Below, in pieces: positions 25,528 through 33,135 of a stretch of 64,000 nt of DNA (its first letter is position 1; each line of letters opens with the position of its first letter). A program made the translations under genes and the position numbers. The notes under the pieces were generated by a model. The model searched no databases and was not told the origin of the DNA. It was given only the letters and a program-made list of their open reading frames with translations. This DNA is from Streptomyces deccanensis (lineage in GTDB: Bacteria > Actinomycetota > Actinomycetes > Streptomycetales > Streptomycetaceae), in assembly GCF_022385335.1 (NCBI RefSeq), contig NZ_CP092431.1:5828001-5892000 (forward strand), read 5' to 3'.

Positions 25528-26361
25528 ATGAGTACGACAGGTGCGGCCGCCGATCCGCTCGCGGCCCTGGGAGAGCTTCCCGGCGTGGCCGAATCCGTGG
25601 AGTCCGTGCGCAAGTCCGTGGACCGGGTCTACGGCCACCGCGTCATGCGCCGGCGCAGCAACGCCGTCACCTCCGAGGCGGCCCTGCGGGGCGCGCGCGG
25701 CTCGGCGGCGCTGTCCGGCGCCGACTGGGCCCTCGAAGAGGTGCGCCGCCGCACGGACTTCAGCGGCCAGGACGGTGACGACGAGGCCCGCGCCATGGGC
25801 GCCGCGCTGCGGCTCACCGCCGAGGCGGGCCAGCTGCTGTCGATCTGGCGGCAGTCGCCCCTGCGGGTGCTGGCCCGTCTACACCTCGTCGCGGCCGGAA
25901 GCGACGACGCGCGCGTGGGGCGCCCGCGACAGGACGGCGAGACCGTCGACGAGCCCCTGGTCGAGCTTCCCCTGCCGGGCGCGGCGGAGGTCGCGGGTCG
26001 GCTCGACGGCCTCTCCGAGCTGATCATCAAGGGCAGTTCGGCCCCGGCCCTGGTGACCGCCGCCGTCGTCCACGGCGAACTGCTCGCCCTGCGGCCCTTC
26101 GGATTCCACAACGGCCTCGTCGCGCGCGCGGCCGAGCGGATCGTCCTGATCGGCAGCGGCCTCGACCCCAAGTCGGTCTGCCCGGCGGAGGTCGGCCACG
26201 CGGAACTCGGCCGCGCCGCCTATCTGGCCGCCCTCGACGGCTACGCCTCCGGCACGCCGGAGGGCATGGCCGCGTGGATCGCCCACTGCGGCAGGGCGGT
26301 CGAACTGGGCGCGCGCGAGTCCACGGCCGTGTGCGAGGCGCTGCAGCGTGGGGCGGCGTAG
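25528..26361 (+). CDS. Degenerate Fic-like domain protein
   Basis: A 277-residue protein of unknown function, sometimes labelled oxidoreductase in this genus. Two features look Fic-like: SAALSGADW (~residues 58-66), where Fic proteins carry their SxxxEG inhibitory helix, and LRPFGFHNGLVARAAERIVLI (~residues 191-211), which aligns with the Fic core HPFxxGNGRxxR but lacks its catalytic histidine. AMP transfer as in active Fic enzymes is therefore unlikely. A strong hairpin follows 55 bp after the stop. In S. coelicolor the equivalent gene borders the HAD/ssd/tad region. Family assignment rests on pattern only. Confidence 0.6.
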   Translation: MSTTGAAADPLAALGELPGVAESVESVRKSVDRVYGHRVMRRRSNAVTSEAALRGARGSAALSGADWALEEVRRRTDFSGQDGDDEARAMGAALRLTAEAGQLLSIWRQSPLRVLARLHLVAAGSDDARVGRPRQDGETVDEPLVELPLPGAAEVAGRLDGLSELIIKGSSAPALVTAAVVHGELLALRPFGFHNGLVARAAERIVLIGSGLDPKSVCPAEVGHAELGRAAYLAALDGYASGTPEGMAAWIAHCGRAVELGARESTAVCEALQRGAA

Positions 26362-26416
26362 AAAGCCGGGTGCGCAAACCCGCGAGGTGGGTGGCTGAGA
26401 CCTCCGGAAAAGGGTT

Positions 26417-26444
26417 GCGGCGGTACGAGAATTCGTACCGCCGC
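26417..26444. terminator. Perfect 12-bp hairpin after the Fic-like gene
   Basis: Arms GCGGCGGTACGA (26417-26428) and TCGTACCGCCGC (26433-26444) are fully complementary with loop GAAT. It stands 55 bp after the Fic-like stop, upstream of the structured RNA candidate, and would also isolate the convergent HAD gene. Confidence 0.8.
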
Positions 26445-26599
26445 TGGCATGTCCACCCGGTTACCAAGCGTCCTCGATATATGCCCATCAGGCCGGGAAC
26501 TATGGCCCGTGACCTGGTGCGGCTGGCCCGTAATCGACGGGTCGACGTCGCGTGGGTGCCCGGTGTTCATGCTAGGTCCGTGGGGCCAAAATGAGTTGT

Positions 26600-26725
26600 T
26601 AAAGGTGATCCTCTCGGATGTCCTTTGGTCTCGCGGGCCTTGAATCCTTTCTACTCCAGGACCTGGGCAAGCGGAACCCCTCGATGCGCTTCTTTACTTT
26701 TGGGTTCAAAGAGGGTGAATCCGCT
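26600..26725 (+). ncRNA. Candidate structured RNA (position of the S. coelicolor 6S-like RNA)
   Basis: The gap between the Fic-like gene and the HAD gene is AT-richer and holds nested complementary segments. CTTT (26623-26626) pairs with AAAG (26708-26711), GAATCC (26642-26647) pairs with GGGTTC (26702-26707), AAGCG (26669-26673) pairs with CGCTT (26687-26691), and CCAG/CTGG makes a small hairpin at 26656-26666. The outer helices are contiguous on the 3' side but separated by ~15 bases on the 5' side, giving a large internal bulge as in 6S RNA. A U-G pair is only possible on the plus strand. I recall a 6S-like RNA reported between the equivalent S. coelicolor genes; ends are uncertain. Confidence 0.45.
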
Positions 26726-26766
26726 GCTGGGGCGTAGGCCGCTGGTCACGGGGCGCTGGTCGCGGG

Positions 26767-27591
26767 TCAGGCGGGCGCCACGCGGCGCCGGCTCGCGTAC
26801 CAGACGAGCCCCGCGGTGGCCGCCGCGGCGCCTATGGCGGCCGCCGCGAGCACGGCGGGCCGCGGCCGTACGGCCAGGCGCTGCTTGAGGCGCACCGGGC
26901 GGTGGAAGTCGAGAATGGGCCACCCGCGCGCGAGGGCCTCCTTGCGCAGCGTCCGGTCCGGGTTCACCGCGTGCGGGTGCCCCACGGCCTCCAGCATCGG
27001 CAGGTCCGTCGCCGAGTCGCTGTACGCGTAGCAGTGCGCGAGGTCGTACTCCTCGGACTCGGCCAGCTCCCGGATCGCCTCCGCCTTCGTCGGGCCGTAG
27101 GCGTAGTACTCCACCTCGCCGGTGAAGCAGCCGTCGTCGCCGACGACCATCCGGGTCGCCACCACCCGGTCCGCGCCGAGGAGCTCGCCGATCGGCTCGA
27201 CGACCTCGGCACCGGAGGTCGAGACGATGACCACGTCCCGTCCCGCGATGTGGTGTTCCTCGATGAGGGAGGCGGCCTCGTCGTAGATGATCGGGTCGAT
27301 GAGGTCGTGCAGGGTCTCGGCGACGATGTCCTTCACCTGTTGGACGTTCCAGCCCCGGCACAGCGCGGACAGATACTTCCGCATCCGTTCCATCTGGTCG
27401 TGGTCGGCGCCGCCCGCGAGGAACACGAACTGGGTGTACGCCGTTCGCAGGGCGGCCCTGCGGTTGATCAGGCCGCCTTGGTAGAACGACTTGCTGAACG
27501 TGAGCGTGCTCGACTTCGCAATGACCGTCTTGTCCAGGTCAAAGAAGGCCGCTGTGCGGGGCAAGGAGTGGTTTTCCACGGGGCCGAGCAT
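26767..27591 (-). CDS. HAD-IB phosphatase with C-terminal membrane anchor
   Basis: A 274-residue HAD-superfamily hydrolase of the SerB-like IB group. Motif I is FFDLDKTVI (residues ~16-24), motif II VIVSTSGAEV (~120), motif III includes GPTKAEAI, and motif IV YSDSATDLPML. The C-terminal ~35 residues are a membrane helix plus RRRV, tethering it to the membrane. A GTG four codons in is an alternative start; neither has a good ribosome site. It is transcribed away from the 6C RNA and the ssd/tad operon, the same arrangement as Rv3661 in M. tuberculosis. The phosphorylated substrate is unknown. Confidence 0.88.
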   Translation of the reverse strand: MLGPVENHSLPRTAAFFDLDKTVIAKSSTLTFSKSFYQGGLINRRAALRTAYTQFVFLAGGADHDQMERMRKYLSALCRGWNVQQVKDIVAETLHDLIDPIIYDEAASLIEEHHIAGRDVVIVSTSGAEVVEPIGELLGADRVVATRMVVGDDGCFTGEVEYYAYGPTKAEAIRELAESEEYDLAHCYAYSDSATDLPMLEAVGHPHAVNPDRTLRKEALARGWPILDFHRPVRLKQRLAVRPRPAVLAAAAIGAAAATAGLVWYASRRRVAPA

Positions 27592-27635
27592 ATGCGCCCG
27601 CCATTCGGGCTAGTGTGGGGCGCGTGGGTTTGCCT

Positions 27636-27647
27636 GAGAGGCCTCTC
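27636..27647. promoter_or_regulatory. GAGAGGCCTCTC palindrome upstream of the 6C RNA
   Basis: A perfect 12-bp palindrome located 45 bp after the HAD start codon region and ~50 bp before the first 6C hairpin. It may be a regulator site for the 6C RNA or HAD promoter, or a short 5' hairpin of a longer transcript. Confidence 0.35.
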
Positions 27648-27689
27648 GGGTACACCATGGAAGTCACGGATCGTTCGCGACCGTGCTAA

Positions 27690-27765
27690 CGCGGCCCGGC
27701 TCCTCCCCCCCCGAGTCGGCCGTGGAGACGACCCCCACTCTCCCCCCCGGTGGGGGTCGTCGCAT
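27690..27765 (+). ncRNA. 6C RNA
   Basis: Two adjacent hairpins each present a run of C residues in the loop, which defines the actinobacterial 6C RNA motif. Hairpin 1: CCGGCTC (27696-27702) pairs with GAGTCGG (27713-27719), with eight consecutive C in the loop. Hairpin 2: a perfect 12-bp stem, 27727-27738 with 27750-27761, with seven consecutive C in the loop. A T/C-rich stretch follows. Location between the HAD gene and ssd is the same as for the M. tuberculosis 6C RNA between Rv3661 and Rv3660c. The C-rich loops could pair with G-rich ribosome sites of target mRNAs. Confidence 0.92.
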
Positions 27766-27794
27766 GTCCGGACGCGTTTTCTCTCTTCTCCCAG

Positions 27795-27828
27795 GCCCGC
27801 GAAGCTCTCTCGTGCTCTCGCGGGCTTT
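27795..27828 (+). terminator. Hairpin with short T-tract downstream of the 6C RNA
   Basis: GCCCGCGA (27795-27802) pairs with TCGCGGGC (27818-27825), followed by TTT. It probably terminates read-through from the 6C RNA before the ssd/tad promoter. The rest of the gap to 28165 holds a DnaA-box-like site and no visible gene. Confidence 0.6.
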
Positions 27829-27936
27829 CCTCTGCCCTCCCACAGGATCCGTCACCTTCCGTAGTCGTCAGGATGCGCTGTGGAAGTCGTACCGGAGTCG
27901 CCTGTTCGGGTGACGGCGATATTCACAAGGGCCGGG

Positions 27937-27945
27937 TTGTCCACA
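27937..27945. promoter_or_regulatory. DnaA-box-like 9-mer upstream of ssd
   Basis: TTGTCCACA, an exact streptomycete DnaA box, followed 11 bp later by the related GATCCACA. It lies ~220 bp before the ssd start, between the 6C terminator and the coding region. Confidence 0.35.
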
Positions 27946-28165
27946 GTTATCGACCAAGATCCACACGATTTCCCGGACCGCTGCACCGTGATTCCAGCGC
28001 GTCCCGACGGCGGCGAGTTCGAGGCCGTTCCGTTTCGCGGATGCGTAGCGCCGGATTCCGCCGACCGCCTCAGCGGCGGCCGATCTCCGGTGCCTCACAC
28101 AGGAGTTGAACACGGCCTCCGAAACTCCGGGCGGCCGCGTTCACGCAGCGCAGGGGGCTGGGATC

Positions 28166-29260
28166 GTGGCGGGAGCCATCATCGACGACCGGCCGTCCGC
28201 CGCCGAGGGGCGGCAGGGCAGGCCGTTGATCGTCACCGAGGACGTGGAACTGCTGGACGACCTGCTGCGCCTGTGCGCGGCCGCGGGCGCCCGGCCGGAG
28301 GTCCACCACGGGGTGCCGGAGAGCCGGGGCCGGTGGGAGACGGCGCCACTCGTGCTCGTCGGGAACGACGCGGCGCGGCGGCTGCGCGGGGCCGCGCGCC
28401 GACGGGGAGTGGTGCTCGTCGGCAAAGACCAGGACGACTCCGGGGTCTGGCAGCGGGCGGTGGAGATCGGCGCCGACCACGTCCTGATGCTGCCGGACGG
28501 CGAGCAGTGGCTCGTCGACCGGATCGCCGACGTGGCGGAAGGCGTCGGCAGGCCGGCGCTCACCGTCGGCGTCGTCGGCGGCCGGGGCGGCGCCGGCGCG
28601 TCCACGCTGGCCTGCGCACTCGCCGTCACCTCCGCGCGGCAGGGCACCCGCACCCTCCTTGTGGACGCCGATCCGCTCGGCGGAGGCCTGGACGTGCTCC
28701 TCGGCGGCGAGAGCGCCGACGGACTGCGCTGGCCGGCCTTCGCCGCCTCACGCGGCCGCGTCGGCGGCGGCGCGCTGGAGGAGTCACTGCCCGAGTTGCA
28801 CGCCCTGCGCGTCCTCAGCTGGGACCGGGGCGACGCCGTGGCCATCCCGCCCCAGGCCGTCCGCGCGGTGCTCGCCGCGGGCCGACGGCGCGGCGGCACG
28901 GTCGTCGTCGACCTGCCGCGCCGCGTCGACGAAGGCGTCGCCGAAGCCCTCGCGCAACTGGACATGGGGCTCCTGGTCGTCCCGGCCGAGCTGCGCGCCG
29001 TCGCGGCCGCCTCCCGGGTCGCCTCCGCCTTCGGCATGGTCCTCCGCGACCTCCGCGTCGCGGTCCGCGGCCCGTACGCCCCCGGCCTCGACGACCACGA
29101 GGTCGCCCGCCTCCTCGGGCTGCCGCTTGCGGGCGAGGTGCCCACCGAGGCCGGGCTGCCCGATGGCGGCACACCACCGGGAGGCGTCCCACGCGGACCC
29201 CTCGCGCGCTTCTGCGAGGGCTTCTGGGAGCGCGCCGCGGTCCGGGGTGAGGCGGCGTGA
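28166..29260 (+). CDS. Septum-site-determining/TadZ-like ATPase (Ssd)
   Basis: A 364-residue MinD/CpaE-family protein. An N-terminal receiver-like part (LIVTEDVELLDDLLRLCAAAGA) precedes a ParA-type ATPase with VVGGRGGAGASTLACALA as P-loop region, where the lysine of the usual GKT is replaced (GAGASTL), and TLLVDADPLGGGLDVLLG. The GTG at 28166 follows AGGGGG eight bases upstream; a TTG at 28106 would lengthen it. In Tad systems such proteins localise the pilus machine; the mycobacterial orthologue Ssd (Rv3660c) also affects septation. First gene of the Tad operon. Confidence 0.85.
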   Translation: MAGAIIDDRPSAAEGRQGRPLIVTEDVELLDDLLRLCAAAGARPEVHHGVPESRGRWETAPLVLVGNDAARRLRGAARRRGVVLVGKDQDDSGVWQRAVEIGADHVLMLPDGEQWLVDRIADVAEGVGRPALTVGVVGGRGGAGASTLACALAVTSARQGTRTLLVDADPLGGGLDVLLGGESADGLRWPAFAASRGRVGGGALEESLPELHALRVLSWDRGDAVAIPPQAVRAVLAAGRRRGGTVVVDLPRRVDEGVAEALAQLDMGLLVVPAELRAVAAASRVASAFGMVLRDLRVAVRGPYAPGLDDHEVARLLGLPLAGEVPTEAGLPDGGTPPGGVPRGPLARFCEGFWERAAVRGEAA

Positions 29261-29333
29261 ACCGGGTGCCGGATGGCGCAGAGCCATGGGCAGCGGGACC
29301 TCGCGGGCGGCGTGCGATCGGGGGCGAGGCCGT

Positions 29334-30734
29334 ATGAACGGGATGTCCGACGACGGTCTGCTGGACGGCGTACGGCAGTGGCTCGTCGAGAGCGGGGCCG
29401 AGCCGACCCCGGCGCGCGTGGCGCAGGCGCTGCGCGAGCGGGGGCGGGTGCTCGGGGACGCCGAGGTGCTCGGGGCGGCCGAGCGGCTGCGGTCGGAGCT
29501 GGTGGGAAGCGGGCCCTTGGAGCCGCTGCTCGTTGATCCCTCGGTCACCGATGTGCTGGTGTCGGCGCCGGACCGGGTGTGGGTGGACCGGGGCGGCGGC
29601 CTGGAGCTCACCGGGGTCTCCTTCCCGGACGCGGCGGCGGTACGGCGGCTCGCGCAGCGCCTGGCGGCCGTCGCCGGCCGCCGACTGGACGACGCCCGAC
29701 CGTGGGTGGACGCCCGGCTCCCGGACGGCACCCGCCTCCACGCGGTGCTCCCGCCGGTCGCCGTCGGTTCCACCTGTCTGTCCCTGCGGGTCGTCCGGCC
29801 CCGCGCCTTCACCCTTGCCGAACTGGTGGCGGCGGGCACGGTGCCGCCCGGCGGCGACCGCGTCCTGCGGGCGCTGATCCGCTCCCGGTTGTCGTACGTC
29901 ATCAGCGGCGGGACCGGCACCGGGAAGACCACGTTGTTGAGCGCGCTGCTTGGTCTGGTCGACCCCGGCGAGCGGATCGTGCTGGCCGAGGACTCGGCGG
30001 AGCTGCGGCCCGACCATCCGCATGTGGTGCGGCTGGAGGGCAGACCGGCGAACCAGGAGGGCGTGGGCCTCGTCGAGCTGCGGGACCTGGTGCGGCAGGC
30101 GCTGCGCATGCGCCCGGACCGGCTGGTCGTCGGCGAGGTGCGCGGACCCGAGGTGGTGTCGCTGCTGGCCGCCCTGAACACCGGCCACGAGGGCGGCTGC
30201 GGAACGCTCCACGCCAACGCCGCGGGCCAGGTGCCGGCCCGCCTGGAGGCCCTCGGCACGGCCGCCGGGCTGGACCGGGCCGCACTGCACAGCCAATTGG
30301 CGGCCGCGCTCTCGGTGGTCCTGCACCTCGTACGCGACCGGGACGGCCGACGGCGGATCGCCGAGGTGCATGTGCTGGAACGGGACCCTTCGGGACTGGT
30401 CGTGACCGTGCCGGCCCTCCGCTGGGGCGATGAGGCCTTCGTGTACGAGCGGGGCTGGGAGCGACTCCGGGGGCTGCTTCGGGGCGGGGCGCACGGCCGA
30501 TGGGACGAGACCTCCGGCGGGGCGCACGGGCGGACTGAGGAGCTTGCGGACGGGCTGCGCGGCCGGGGCAACGAGAGGTCGGGCAGGGCGCCGGGTTCGG
30601 ATGACGGGGCATCGGGCGGGGCGCGTGGTGGGGATGGCAGCGCTTCGGACGGGGCTCGGGGGCGGGGCGGTGGATTGCCGGGCGGGGTGTTCAGCCGGGT
30701 CGGTGGCCTTCTGGAAGGGAGTGAGCGGCGGTGA
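29334..30734 (+). CDS. TadA-type secretion ATPase (CpaF-like)
   Basis: A 466-residue hexameric ATPase that would power assembly of Flp-type pili. N-terminal helices precede LLVDPSVTDVLVSAPDRVWVD. The Walker A is SGGTGTGKTT, followed by the Asp box VLAEDSAELRP, MRPDRLVVGEVRGPE (Walker B region) and GHEGGCGTLHAN (His box). The last ~90 residues form a Gly/Arg/Asp-rich low-complexity extension not usual in TadA. ATG at 29334 is used; ATG three codons later is an alternative. It ends in GTGA overlapping the TadB-like gene, so translation is coupled. Confidence 0.9.
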   Translation: MNGMSDDGLLDGVRQWLVESGAEPTPARVAQALRERGRVLGDAEVLGAAERLRSELVGSGPLEPLLVDPSVTDVLVSAPDRVWVDRGGGLELTGVSFPDAAAVRRLAQRLAAVAGRRLDDARPWVDARLPDGTRLHAVLPPVAVGSTCLSLRVVRPRAFTLAELVAAGTVPPGGDRVLRALIRSRLSYVISGGTGTGKTTLLSALLGLVDPGERIVLAEDSAELRPDHPHVVRLEGRPANQEGVGLVELRDLVRQALRMRPDRLVVGEVRGPEVVSLLAALNTGHEGGCGTLHANAAGQVPARLEALGTAAGLDRAALHSQLAAALSVVLHLVRDRDGRRRIAEVHVLERDPSGLVVTVPALRWGDEAFVYERGWERLRGLLRGGAHGRWDETSGGAHGRTEELADGLRGRGNERSGRAPGSDDGASGGARGGDGSASDGARGRGGGLPGGVFSRVGGLLEGSERR

Positions 30735-31585
30735 CGGGGGTCGGGGAGATCTCGGGGGTGGTGGCCGTGATGTGTGCCGGGGCCGCGGCCTGGATGTCGG
30801 ACGACGGGCGCGGCGCCGAGGTGCGGCGGGCGCGGTCGTTGCTGCCGGGCGGCGGAGCGGTGGTGCCGCCGCGCTGGAAACGGGTCGTCGGGCGGGTGCG
30901 GGCGCTGGGGGCCGAGTGGTGGGCGCCGGTGGCCGGGTTGGTGATCGCGGTGCTCGGGGCGTCGGTGCTGCCGGTCGTCGCGGGAGCGGCCGGGGTGCCG
31001 CTGCTGAGGCGGGTGCGGCACGCGGCGGAGGAGCGTCGGGTCAGGGAGCGGCGGGGCGATGCCGTGGTCGCGCTGTGCGCGTCGCTCGCGGGGGAGGTAC
31101 GGGCCGGGCGGCAGCCGGGCGAGGCGTTGACACGGGCCGCGCGGGACTCCGCGGGGCTGGGCGAGGCCCATGCCGCGGTGCTGGCGGCGGCTCGCTTCGG
31201 CGGGGACGTGCCCGGTGCCCTGGCGGACGCGGCACGGCAGCCGGGGGCCGAGGGGCTGCTGGGGCTCGCGGCGTGCTGGGGGGTGGCCGTCGACCGGGGC
31301 GCGGGCCTCGCCGCCGGGTTGGACCGGCTGGAGGGCGCCCTGCGCGCCGAGCGGGACCAGCGGGCGGACCTGCGCGCCCAGTTGGCCGGCGCGCGATCGA
31401 CGGCCGTGATGCTCGCCGGGCTTCCCGTCCTGGGCCTCCTGCTGGGCACCGCGCTCGGTGCCGAACCGCTGCACGTGGTGCTGCACAGCACGGCGGGGAT
31501 GGCCTGCCTGCTCGTCGGCACCGTGCTGGAGGGCGCGGGCCTGTGGTGGGCGTTGCGGATCGTCCGGGGAGCTGAGGCGGCGTGA
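30731..31585 (+). CDS. TadB-like pilus assembly membrane protein (T2SS-F)
   Basis: A 284-residue inner-membrane protein of the GspF/TadB type. Membrane segments lie at ~residues 62-85 and near the C-terminus (~225-275), framing the cytoplasmic helical GspF domain with VVALCASLAGEVRAGRQPGEAL. It would form the platform on which TadA drives pilin insertion. The start is the GTG at 30731 inside the TadA stop. The stop overlaps the next gene by GTGA. Confidence 0.87.
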   Translation: MTGVGEISGVVAVMCAGAAAWMSDDGRGAEVRRARSLLPGGGAVVPPRWKRVVGRVRALGAEWWAPVAGLVIAVLGASVLPVVAGAAGVPLLRRVRHAAEERRVRERRGDAVVALCASLAGEVRAGRQPGEALTRAARDSAGLGEAHAAVLAAARFGGDVPGALADAARQPGAEGLLGLAACWGVAVDRGAGLAAGLDRLEGALRAERDQRADLRAQLAGARSTAVMLAGLPVLGLLLGTALGAEPLHVVLHSTAGMACLLVGTVLEGAGLWWALRIVRGAEAA

Positions 31586-32373
31586 GCGGGGAGGTCGTCC
31601 ACAGGCTGGGGGTGGTCCTCGCCGTGAGCGTCGGACTGTGGTGGCTGGTCCGGTCGTTCGACACCGCGCGACGCCGGCGAAGGCTGCGTGCCCGGCTGTC
31701 CATGGTGCTCGCCCTCGCGGCCGAGCCGCCCCGGCGGAACCTACTGCCACCGGCGGCCCTGCGGCGGTGGCTCTCGGTCGTCGGCGCGGTCGGCGCCGGG
31801 TGGGTGCTCGTCGGCGGGCTTGTGGGGCTGCTGTTGGGGCTGGCCGCCGGAGTCGGGGCCTGGCAGTGGCTGAAGAGGGCCCGGCGTGCGGGCGGCGACG
31901 CGGGCGAGGCGTACGACGCCGCCGCGGCCGCGCGCCAACTGCCCCTCGCCGCCGATCTGCTGGCCGCCTGCATCACGGCCGGGGCGAGCCCGGTGGTGGC
32001 CGCGCAGGCCGTGGGCGAGGCCCTGGGCGGGCCCGTGGGCGGACGGCTGGCCAGAGGAGCCGCGGAGGCCCGGCTCGGGGGAGAACCGGCCGAAGCGTGG
32101 CGTTCGTTGGCGGCGCTTCCCGGCGCCGGAGCCCTGGCGCGGCTCCTTGAGCGCGCCGACGAGTCCGGGGTGCCGGCCGCCGCACCGGTCGCCCGCCTGG
32201 CCGCCGAGGCCCGCGTCGAATGGGGCCGCGCGGCGACGGAGCGCGCTCGCCGGGCCGCCGTGATGGTCACCGCACCGGTGGGGCTGTGCTTCCTGCCCGC
32301 CTTCATCGCGGTGGGCGTCCTGCCGGTGGTCATCGGGTTGGCGGACGGGTTGTTGGGAGGAGGTGGGCCATGA
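31582..32373 (+). CDS. TadC-like pilus assembly membrane protein (T2SS-F)
   Basis: A 263-residue partner of the TadB-like protein. It has an N-terminal membrane helix (~8-25), a second hydrophobic pair (~66-95), the GspF core with LPLAADLLAACITAGASPVVAAQAV, and C-terminal helices (~230-258). GTG at 31582 overlaps the previous stop. The paired TadB/TadC arrangement is typical of Tad systems, including Rv3658c/Rv3657c. Confidence 0.87.
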   Translation: MSGEVVHRLGVVLAVSVGLWWLVRSFDTARRRRRLRARLSMVLALAAEPPRRNLLPPAALRRWLSVVGAVGAGWVLVGGLVGLLLGLAAGVGAWQWLKRARRAGGDAGEAYDAAAAARQLPLAADLLAACITAGASPVVAAQAVGEALGGPVGGRLARGAAEARLGGEPAEAWRSLAALPGAGALARLLERADESGVPAAAPVARLAAEARVEWGRAATERARRAAVMVTAPVGLCFLPAFIAVGVLPVVIGLADGLLGGGGP

Positions 32374-32498
32374 CGGGGCGGGTGGCGTCGGAGGGCGGTG
32401 CGCGGGGGCCGCCCGGGCGGACCGGAGGCGGTGACGACGAACAGCGGTGATCAGTGACAGACCAGTGGCCAACGGAACAGAACCTCACGGGGGTTGAG

Positions 32499-32759
32499 AT
32501 GTACAAGGCAGTTCGGGCGATGCAGTCGGTGCGGGCAGTGGAAGCAGCTCGGGAAGCGGTGCGGGTCCGGGTGGTGGGGGCCGTGCTGTGCCGGGTGCGG
32601 GCGGCGAGGAGGGATGCGGGGATGGTGACCTCCGAGTACGCGGTGGGGATCATCGCGGCCGTGGCCTTCGCCGCGGTTCTGTACAAGGTGGTGACCAGCG
32701 GGCAGGTCCAGGCGGAACTGCAGCAGATCGTCGGGCGGGCCCTCAATGGCGGGGCGTGA
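32499..32759 (+). CDS. DUF4244, Flp-pilin-like protein
   Basis: An 86-residue prepilin-like protein. A basic leader ends RRDAG, followed by M-V-T-S-E-Y, so Gly then Glu at position +5, the class of site cut by type IV prepilin peptidases. A hydrophobic helix (GIIAAVAFAAVLYKVV) follows. The ATG at 32499 is preferred because CACGGGGGTTGAG precedes it; a GTG 15 codons earlier is weaker. The next gene starts inside its last codons. Probable major subunit of the surface filament. Confidence 0.87.
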   Translation: MYKAVRAMQSVRAVEAAREAVRVRVVGAVLCRVRAARRDAGMVTSEYAVGIIAAVAFAAVLYKVVTSGQVQAELQQIVGRALNGGA

Positions 32760-33135
32760 GCCGCGACGGCTGCGCGGGGCGCTGGGTCGCGACGACGGGT
32801 TCGTGACGGCGGAGGCGGCCATGGCTCTGCCGGTGATGCTGCTGCTCGCGACGGCACTCGTGTGGGCCCTGCTCGCCGCCTGCGCGCAGATCCAGGTCGT
32901 GGACGCCGCTCGGGCCGGTGCCCGGGCGGCGGCCCGGCAGGACCCGCCGGGGGCGGTCGTGGCGGCAGCGCGGAAGACGGCACCGGACGGGGCGGAGGTG
33001 CGCGTGGGCCGGGAGGGCGACTTCGTACGTGTCGTGGTCTCGGCCCGTGCGCCGGGGCCGAACGGGCTGGGACTCGACCTCAGCCATGCGGCCGTGGCGC
33101 TGGCGGAGGAGACGGTGGGGGAGGTGGGCGGGTGA
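32746..33135 (+). CDS. TadE-family pseudopilin
   Basis: A 129-residue protein with a TadE-type N-terminus: GFVTAEAAMALPVMLLLATALVW, where Gly and Glu(+5) form a pseudopilin cleavage site next to a single membrane helix. The rest is a small exported domain with an Ala/Arg-rich helix (VVDAARAGARAAARQ). The ATG at 32746 lies within the end of the pilin-like gene, and its stop overlaps the next gene by GTGA. Confidence 0.85.
   Translation: MAGREPRRLRGALGRDDGFVTAEAAMALPVMLLLATALVWALLAACAQIQVVDAARAGARAAARQDPPGAVVAAARKTAPDGAEVRVGREGDFVRVVVSARAPGPNGLGLDLSHAAVALAEETVGEVGG

Noticed and set aside
24448..25638. Longer N-terminus for the CooC/MinD-like ATPase
   Set aside because: The extension overlaps the divergent Fic-like gene start region and lacks homology-like sequence; the P-loop is normally at the very N-terminus.
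28784..31750. Large minus-strand frame opposite the tad genes
   Set aside because: Shadow; the plus-strand genes have clear motifs and coupled starts.
32370..32453. 26-codon frame after the TadC-like gene
   Set aside because: Overlaps by ATGA but is Gly/Arg low-complexity and very short; the next ribosome site belongs to the pilin-like gene.
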